NCBI GenBank assembly: GCA_022376925.1
Contig: JAIOJX010000004.1
Span: forward strand, 3,534,001-3,598,000
Direction: 5' to 3'
From: Tragulus kanchil
Lineage: Eukaryota; Chordata; Mammalia; Artiodactyla; Tragulidae
Length of the DNA stretch: 64,000 nt
The stretch's first letter is position 1. Each line of letters starts with the position of its first letter. Positions 57,641 through 64,000 of this stretch are shown here, piece by piece. The notes below the pieces were generated by a model. It did not search any database. It was not told where the DNA came from and saw only the letters and a list, made by a program, of their open reading frames with translations. Position numbers and translations under genes: made by a program.

Positions 57641-59700
57641 CTTCCCCTGGTGGTCCAGTGAGTAAGGACACTGCCTTGCAGTGCAAGGGGCGCCGGTTCG
57701 ATCCCTGGCCTGGGAAGATCCCACGTGCCGCAGAGCAGCTGGACCGATGTGTCCAATCACCGAGCCGGAGCTCTGGAGCACATGCGCCCAGAGCCGGCAC
57801 TCTGCAACAACAGATGCCACCGCAATGGGAGGCCCACAGGAGCCAAAGAACAAAGGCGGATGAAAATAGAGAAGTGAAAGACCAATAGAAGTGGCCCGCC
57901 CGCTCCCCTCCCTCCCCAACCCGACCCCCGCCCAAAATAAATAAATAAATAAATAAATCTTTAAAAAAAAAAAAAAGAAATAAAAACAGTGTGGTTCTGG
58001 CATAAGAATAGAGTCAGAGGTCAGTAGAATAAACTTGAAAGTTCAGAAAGAAACCATCACATCTCTGGCCAACTGATGATCAACAAGGATACTAGGACAA
58101 TTTGCTTGGAAAAAGAAATAAAGGTCTTCTCATTAAATGATATTAAGAGAACTAAATATCCACATACAGAAGAATGAAGTCAGACCCATAATTCATACCA
58201 TATACAAAAATCGACTCAAATTGATCACAGACCTCAATATAAAGGGTAAAACTATAAAAGTCTTAGGAGAAAGCACACGACCTCAAGTGATTTCATGGCT
58301 AGCTACATCATCAAAACCACAAGGAACCCAAGATAAATTGGATTTCATCAAAATTAAATATTTTGGTGTAAAGAATACCATCAAGAGACAAAAAACTCAA
58401 CATGGCAGAAAATATTCGCAAAATGTATACACAACGGCTAAGTATTTAGAATATATTTATATCTATCTTTCTCCAATAACCAACAAGGACAGACTACAAA
58501 CCAGCAAAAGTCTCCAGATAAAGGTGTAAGCCAAGTGTGGGGATTTGCAGGACCAAATACATACCCGCTACATACAGTTTGGTGACTACTGGACCACCAG
58601 AGAAGCCCTAGGAACAGATTTTACGATCTCAATCCTTGAATCTCTTCACGTCTAGAAAAGCAGTAAACCCCTTTAGGGTAACATCAGATCCTTGTGACTA
58701 ACCAAAAGCCCTTTGTGTATTGAACTCCTCCTTCATCAAAACTGTATGGAGGGCTTCCCCTGGTGGTCCAGTGAGTAAGGACACTGCCTTGCAGTGCAAG
58801 GGGCGCCGGTTCGATCCCTGGCCTGGGAAGATCCCACGTGCCGCAGAGCAGCTGGACCGATGTGTCCAATCACCGAGCCGGAGCTCTGGAGCACATGCGC
58901 CCAGAGCCGGCACTCTGCAACAACAGATGCCACCGCAATGGGAGGCCCACAGGAGCCAAAGAACAAAGGCGGATGAAAATAGAGAAGTGAAAGACCAATA
59001 GAAGTGGCCCGCCCGCTCCCCTCCCTCCCCAACCCGACCCCCGCCCAAAATAAATAAATAAATAAATAAATCTTTAAAAAAAAAAAAAAGAAATAAAAAC
59101 AGTGTGGTTCTGGCATAAGAATAGAGTCAGAGGTCAGTAGAATAAACTTGAAAGTTCAGAAAGAAACCATCACATCTCTGGCCAACTGATGATCAACAAG
59201 GATACTAGGACAATTTGCTTGGAAAAAGAAATAAAGGTCTTCTCATTAAATGATATTAAGAGAACTAAATATCCACATACAGAAGAATGAAGTCAGACCC
59301 ATAATTCATACCATATACAAAAATCGACTCAAATTGATCACAGACCTCAATATAAAGGGTAAAACTATAAAAGTCTTAGGAGAAAGCACACGACCTCAAG
59401 TGATTTCATGGCTAGCTACATCATCAAAACCACAAGGAACCCAAGATAAATTGGATTTCATCAAAATTAAATATTTTGGTGTAAAGAATACCATCAAGAG
59501 ACAAAAAACTCAACATGGCAGAAAATATTCGCAAAATGTATACACAACGGCTAAGTATTTAGAATATATTTATATCTATCTTTCTCCAATAACCAACAAG
59601 GACAGACTACAAACCAGCAAAAGTCTCCAGATAAAGGTGTAAGCCAAGTGTGGGGATTTGCAGGACCAAATACATACCCGCTACATACAGTTTGGTGACT
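57473..59700. repeat. Tandem duplication D17, period 1,113 bp
   Basis: Copy 1 is 57473-58585 and copy 2 58586-59700, a clean joint with 2-base microhomology. I see no difference between copies over the SINE and L1 portions. Confidence 0.92.
57640..57975 (+). repeat. Young SINE (GTCCAATTA type), full length
   Basis: GGCTTCCCCTGGTGGTCCAG head (one extra C), GATGTGTCCAATCACCGAGC body, CCCGCCCGCTCCCCTCCC 3' stretch, (AAAT)n tail. The copy at 58752-59088 is from D17. Confidence 0.88.
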
Positions 59701-60060
59701 CTCAAACCCTGCACAAAACAGTACTTTCTGGTCCCGGGTTTCTGCATCAGCAGATCTGCAGTGTTCTGTGGGGATCCACAGGGGCAGATCAACTGGCGAT
59801 TAAGAAAGGTGGTTTCAGGGGCTTTGGATCTGCCCTCCCATGCCACCTTACAGGGGACGCTTTGCACCTGGAGCCGTGGCATCTGGAGAATGTAACTTCC
59901 GTGGGTGGGCCCTCTTGGCCCTTCCTGGCCTCCTGTCAGCCCAAGCGTCCACTCTTACCTTTTGTAGAATTTGTTCAGGGACTTCTGGTTGGAGCTTGTC
60001 TCCTGATGGTAATAGCACAGTGTGCCATTGATCTGGGTGTTCTTTAATGTCTACTTCTTC
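59590..60060 (-). pseudogene. ERV remnant 2: RT N-terminal region (copy 1)
   Basis: The minus-strand frame 59882-59607 includes QKPGTRKYCFVQGLRVTKLY. This is the pattern at the start of a gammaretrovirus-like RT core (PGT followed by VQ-LR). Downstream residues are degraded, and L1 joins at about 59590, so the rest of pol is absent. It is homologous to 48140-48490. Copy 2 lies at 60792-61262. Confidence 0.6.
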
Positions 60061-60791
60061 CTGTTAGAATTAATTCTGTTAGTAGGTCTTGTCCCACTCA
60101 GGGAATAATCAGGCATATACAGGCTTATGGAACTTGTCTCAGTGGATGTTGCCTTCCCTGAGGCCCAGTAGCCCCTGAGGCAACCTGGGTACAGGGTATA
60201 GTTCTGCATCCTTTCTGCAAATCCTTATTTTGTAAAATAACTTAGAAAAAACAGGTGTGGTCAAACAGTGTACCTACCTGTTTTTTTTGTTTGTTTACAC
60301 TGGTTTAAACCATGTCAAATAGTTAACAAAGGAAAGGACAAGTACTTTTGTGTAGGATACAGAGACTCAGCATCACAACATGGGGCCCTAAGCAGGACAG
60401 AGAGACCACGCTTCCCTGGGAGCAGCAGCTCGAACCCCGGGCGGGTTCTCCACAGAAGGCTGGGGAGCCAGGAGCACCTCACCCAGTCCAGTCTCAGCCC
60501 TGCCCCAGCTCGGTTCTGCTGCTGGGCCTCCCCCGCCCCAGCTCCTCAGGAAGAGCCCCTGGAGCTAAGACTCAGGAGAGGGTCCTGTCCCTTGGGGCCC
60601 GTGGCCCGAGTCTGGGAGAAGAAATATCCTCCACTGAACACCGAGCACACAGGAGAGGGAAGGGACACCAGGGGAGGAAGAGGCAGGCACCCCAAGAGGA
60701 GGGCGGGCCGAGCCCCCAGCCTGCCCTGAGGGAGGCCCCTGCTACACAACGGCTAAATATTTAGAATATATTTATATCTATCTTTCTCCAA

Positions 60792-61262
60792 TAACCAACA
60801 AGGACAGACTACAAACCAGCAAAAGTCTCCAGATAAAGGTGTAAGCCAAGTGTGGGGATTTGCAGGACCAAATACATACCCGCTACATACAGTTTGGTGA
60901 CTCTCAAACCCTGCACAAAACAGTACTTTCTGGTCCCGGGTTTCTGCATCAGCAGATCTGCAGTGTTCTGTGGGGATCCACAGGGGCAGATCAACTGGCG
61001 ATTAAGAAAGGTGGTTTCAGGGGCTTTGGATCTGCCCTCCCATGCCACCTTACAGGGGACGCTTTGCACCTGGAGCCGTGGCATCTGGAGAATGTAACTT
61101 CCGTGGGTGGGCCCTCTTGGCCCTTCCTGGCCTCCTGTCAGCCCAAGCGTCCACTCTTACCTTTTGTAGAATTTGTTCAGGGACTTCTGGTTGGAGCTTG
61201 TCTCCTGATGGTAATAGCACAGTGTGCCATTGATCTGGGTGTTCTTTAATGTCTACTTCTTC
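60792..61262 (-). pseudogene. ERV remnant 2: RT N-terminal region (copy 2, D18)
   Basis: The same translation, shifted 1,202 bp by D18. This copy is the one contiguous with the upstream ERV sequence on its right. Confidence 0.6.
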
Positions 61263-62740
61263 CTGTTAGAATTAATTCTGTTAGTAGGTCTTGTCCCACT
61301 CAGGGAATAATCAGGCATATACAGGCTTATGGAACTTGTCTCAGTGGATGTTGCCTTCCCTGAGGCCCAGTAGCCCCTGAGGCAACCTGGGTACAGGGTA
61401 TAGTTCTGCATCCTTTCTGCAAATCCTTATTTTGTAAAATAACTTAGAAAAAACAGGTGTGGTCAAACAGTGTACCTACCTGTTTTTTTTGTTTGTTTAC
61501 ACTGGTTTAAACCATGTCAAATAGTTAACAAAGGAAAGGACAAGTACTTTTGTGTAGGATACAGAGACTCAGCATCACAACATGGGGCCCTAAGCAGGAC
61601 AGAGAGACCACGCTTCCCTGGGAGCAGCAGCTCGAACCCCGGGCGGGTTCTCCACAGAAGGCTGGGGAGCCAGGAGCACCTCACCCAGTCCAGTCTCAGC
61701 CCTGCCCCAGCTCGGTTCTGCTGCTGGGCCTCCCCCGCCCCAGCTCCTCAGGAAGAGCCCCTGGAGCTAAGACTCAGGAGAGGGTCCTGTCCCTTGGGGC
61801 CCGTGGCCCGAGTCTGGGAGAAGAAATATCCTCCACTGAACACCGAGCACACAGGAGAGGGAAGGGACACCAGGGGAGGAAGAGGCAGGCACCCCAAGAG
61901 GAGGGCGGGCCGAGCCCCCAGCCTGCCCTGAGGGAGGCACTGCTTCCAGCTGCTCTTACAGAAGGAGAAAATCAGACAAAGGCAGAGGATCAGGTGGAGG
62001 GCAGTCATCCTATTCATATGCAGGAGCCTTTCCTCTGCCCTCCATCTTGCTTCCTCCATTTCGTTTTCCCAATTCGAGTATTCAGTTTCCTCCCTTCCTG
62101 CTACTCCCTTGCTCTGCCAGTCACTCCAAGCACTGGGCAGAGCCACTGGCGGCTGCTCTGGCGGGGCCGGGGCCGGGGCCCTACTCGGTGCTGCCTCAGC
62201 CCCAGCCTCTGGTGCTCTGACCAGCTGCAACCCAGGGCTGTGATGTGGGCAGATCCCCCTCCCTCAAGCTCACCTCCTTCTCCCTCGCAACCAACTCCAC
62301 CCCACCCGCTTCAGGCATCAGCACCTCAGCTCCAAGCAGAGTCCTGTACCTACCTACTCTTGAACGGATACAGGACAGCCAGTAGTTTATCCTCAAAAGA
62401 AAACCAAGCCGTTAAAGAGGCTGGGCTCTACCGCTGGCTGGCTGAGTTTCCTCTGCTGTAGTGCTCAAGACAGCTTACTCCTCGGCCAGCAAAACCCCAG
62501 AAGAGCCTGGAGCAACTACCTTCTCCAAACGCCTGCCGCCTCTTCCCAGCCTGTACTGATTGGGTCTGACCTCCACCTGCAGTCTTCAGAGACTGGAGAT
62601 CTGCGAGATGACGCAAAGTTGGCTGCACCTGGGCAGCCCGGCGTTCACCGGAGGTGAAGGGAAGACCCAGGCCTTCCCTTCCCAGGCTCTGAGCACTCTG
62701 TTGCTTTGTAGGTGCACCTGGGCACGCTAGCCGCTTAATG
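61263..62740 (-). pseudogene. ERV remnant 2: probable protease and gag nucleocapsid region
   Basis: This lies upstream of RT on the minus strand and is GC-rich. A frame at 62230-61748 contains FSFCKSSWKQCLPQGRLG, which resembles a damaged zinc knuckle (C-x(n)-W-K-x-C-P) of a nucleocapsid. A charged stretch MEEARWRAEERLLHMNR before it is gag-like. The protease should lie in about 61750-61300 but I see no clear active-site triad. Large plus-strand frames here (up to 303 residues) are compositional shadows. The part 61263-61938 is also present at 60061-60735. Confidence 0.4.
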
Positions 62741-63136
62741 TTTTTGTTTTTCTTTTTTTAAACATTTATTTTTTATTTATTTATCTTTTGGGGGGTCGGG
62801 TTGGGGAGGGAGGGGGACAGGCGGGCCACTTCTATTGGTCTTTCATTTCTCTATGTTCATCCGTCTTTGTCCTTTGGCTCCCGTGGGCCTCCCATCGCGG
62901 TGGCGTCTGTCGTTGCAGAGCGCAGGCTCCCGTGGGCCTCCCATCGCGGTGGCGTCTGTCGTTGCAGAGCGCAGGCTCCGGGCGCACGCACTCCAGAGCT
63001 CCGGCTCGGTAATTGGACACATCAGTCCAGCCACTCCCTGGCACGTGGGAATCTTCCCAGGCCAGGGATCGAACCGGCGCCCCTTGCACTGCAAGGCGGT
63101 GTCCTTACCCACTGGACCATCAGGGGAAGCCCCGCT
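62740..63136 (-). repeat. Young SINE (GTCCAATTA type) with internal 49-bp tandem repeat
   Basis: An antisense element with a T-rich start, GGCCACTTCTATTGGTCTTTC, GGTAATTGGACACATCAGTCC and head complement GGACCATCAGGGGAAGCCCC. Inside it, a 49-bp stretch starting GCTCCCGTGGGCCTCCCATC occurs twice, at 62877-62925 and 62926-62974. Confidence 0.88.
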
Positions 63137-63419
63137 TGATGCTTTTTCAGCAGCTTTCCTCCTTGGTGCTGTTTCTTGACGGATAGCTGCACTCTGCGAA
63201 TGGATGCTCACACAGAGAAAATGTGAGAAGAGCAATCCCTAAATCAAAGGGGGTAGTCCACAACCCAGGTTTCAAACTTAAAAGCTGAAGATGGTCTGTG
63301 GATTGCACGTCTCTAGGAAATGGCCTTCCCTCACTCCCCCATAAACGCAGAGGGAACTCGGGAAAGCCTCCAGAGGTGTGAGGGAGAAAGCAAGAACTTG
63401 AGGATTTCGGATGCAGTTC
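63137..63419. other. Short interval between SINE and segment P
   Basis: About 280 bp, probably ERV-derived because it sits between ERV remnant 2 and segment P. Nothing specific is recognised. Confidence 0.35.
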
Positions 63420-64000
63420 TGTCTCCTAGTTTGCTTTCCAGAAAGTAACAAGCAAATGCTGCAGTGACTGTCCACGACTCGTCAACTGTAGCCTAAAAGC
63501 CATGCGTGCTGCCTGGCTAGCAAGGAATCTATCCTGGTGGTTCTGACACTGTGGCCAGTGTGGTCAGGGTCCCCTAAGAGTTTCCCCGAGGGCTGAGAGC
63601 AGGCTTCTTATTGCAGAGGAGCCCCGGAGAGTCCAGGCTCTGTCTCACCACCTGGTGAACTCCCCTCACGAGGAGGCAGGTGAAGGAGGTGGCTGTATGT
63701 CCTTGAAGAAACCAAAGTGAGGAGGAGGTTGTCTGACACTCGCCCGGGCTGCCTGGGAGAGGAGAATTCAGGAGTACACAGGTCGAAACACCCAAGTCTT
63801 TGCTTCCTTTCTGAGCAGGTAGGGGCTTAATCTTCTGGTAGATGACCACAACATTTTAATCCTCCCCAGCAGAGACCAAAAATGAGCTCATCTTGACATC
63901 TGGGAAATTTCCAGGTAGAAAATATTCAGCCCAAGACCTCATATGGCATGTGGCCTTAGCACACCACAATGCTCGTTCCTCCAGGCAAACTTTAAGTAGA
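63420..64000 (-). repeat. ERV-associated segment P (copy in ERV remnant 2)
   Basis: Homologous to 48750-49390 over about 600 bp, roughly 85-90 percent similar by eye. Shared words include CAGGTGAAGGAGGTG and TCCTTGAAGAAACCAAA. It runs off the right edge of the window. It supports common ancestry of the two ERV remnants. Confidence 0.55.

Larger units (their letters stand above)
54690..58470 (+). repeat. L1 ORF2 fragment, unit E, with three LTRs
   Basis: L1 starts at AAAAACTCTGACCAGAACC and ends near 58470 (TATCTTTCTCCAA; second end 59588), where ERV remnant 2 begins. LTRs at 55107, 56439 and 57031, SINEs at 56163, 57248 and 57640, and D17 interrupt it. No frame is intact. One 130-residue frame (58137-58529) is translated L1 C-terminal-region sequence with no domain of its own. 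Confidence 0.75.
59541..61938. repeat. Tandem duplication D18, period 1,202 bp
   Basis: Copy 1 is 59541-60735 and copy 2 60743-61938, with about 7 bp of filler. The unit is mostly ERV-derived. It overlaps D17 by 160 bp, so the ERV/L1 boundary segment appears three times. Confidence 0.92.

Noticed and set aside
2519..61938. Regularly spaced repeats as a CRISPR-like or satellite array
   Set aside because: The units are different sequences at each site, each only doubled. There is no common repeat and no spacer structure. The organism is a mammal.
61550..62461. 303-residue plus-strand open frame, the longest in the window
   Set aside because: It is proline/serine-rich from GC-rich composition, antisense to the ERV remnant, crosses the end of duplication D18 and matches no domain I recognise.
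26571..63136. Repeated tRNA-like heads (A and B box words) as tRNA genes
   Set aside because: They are SINE heads with bodies and A-rich tails. No cloverleaf-complete 72-nt tRNA with acceptor pairing was seen.
6370..64000. Exons of PDGFRB, the usual upstream neighbour of CSF1R
   Set aside because: I looked for kinase or 3' UTR-like sequence on the minus strand and saw only repeats and retrocopies. The neighbour probably lies beyond the window.

Overview
Organism and locus. The window is nuclear DNA from a ruminant. It is packed with BovB (RTE) LINEs, ruminant Bov-A2 and Bov-tA SINEs, older tRNA-derived (CHR-type) SINEs, ruminant L1 fragments and degenerate endogenous retrovirus (ERV) pieces. 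The one host gene I can anchor is CSF1R (macrophage colony-stimulating factor receptor), on the minus strand. Its first coding exon encodes MGPGTLLILLVGTAWH and is followed by a consensus GTAAGT donor. Upstream of it lies a TATA-less purine-rich promoter with PU.1/ETS and RUNX sites. Positions 1-5029 are therefore the CSF1R intron after the first coding exon. Everything to the right of about 6.4 kb is upstream DNA (upstream intron or intergenic), which I see only as repeats and retrocopies.

Layout. 1-5.3 kb: GC-rich CSF1R intron with a few SINEs. 5.0-6.4 kb: CSF1R first coding exon and promoter, present twice. 5.5-8.3 kb: L1 fragment with an LTR insertion. 8.7-14.1 kb: antisense BovB interrupted by an ATP2B4 (PMCA4) retrocopy with a 13-bp target-site duplication. 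14.1-18.4 kb: L1 3' portion. 19.7-22.7 kb: sense BovB with its GAACT 3' tail. 22.8-44.2 kb: a direct array of [MER5-like segment + L1 fragment] units with SINE and retrocopy insertions. 44.2-49.4 kb: minus-strand gammaretrovirus-like ERV remnant (LTR, integrase, RNase H, RT). 49.4-53.7 kb: SINEs and an old L1. 53.7-58.5 kb: another MER5-like/L1 unit carrying three LTR insertions, one with a perfect 38-bp inverted repeat. 59.6-64 kb: a second minus-strand ERV remnant.

Most striking property. I can trace 18 head-to-tail near-perfect duplications spread over the whole window. Each has a period of only 1,079-1,202 bp, and they ignore the underlying repeat type or gene content. Several chain, giving three copies of the shared ends. 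Junctions have 0-80 bp of filler or a few bases of microhomology, and much of the copy-to-copy difference lies near the junctions. This fits a systematic assembly-stitching artefact (untrimmed overlaps of about 1.1 kb) far better than 18 independent biological events. The apparent second CSF1R exon/promoter should be treated as false until confirmed. If the duplications were real, the locus would be extraordinary.

No intact mobile-element or viral protein is present, and no open reading frame in the window looks like a complete functional gene. I found no CRISPR array, operon or other novel multi-gene system. Family names for repeats come from recognition, not from a database search.
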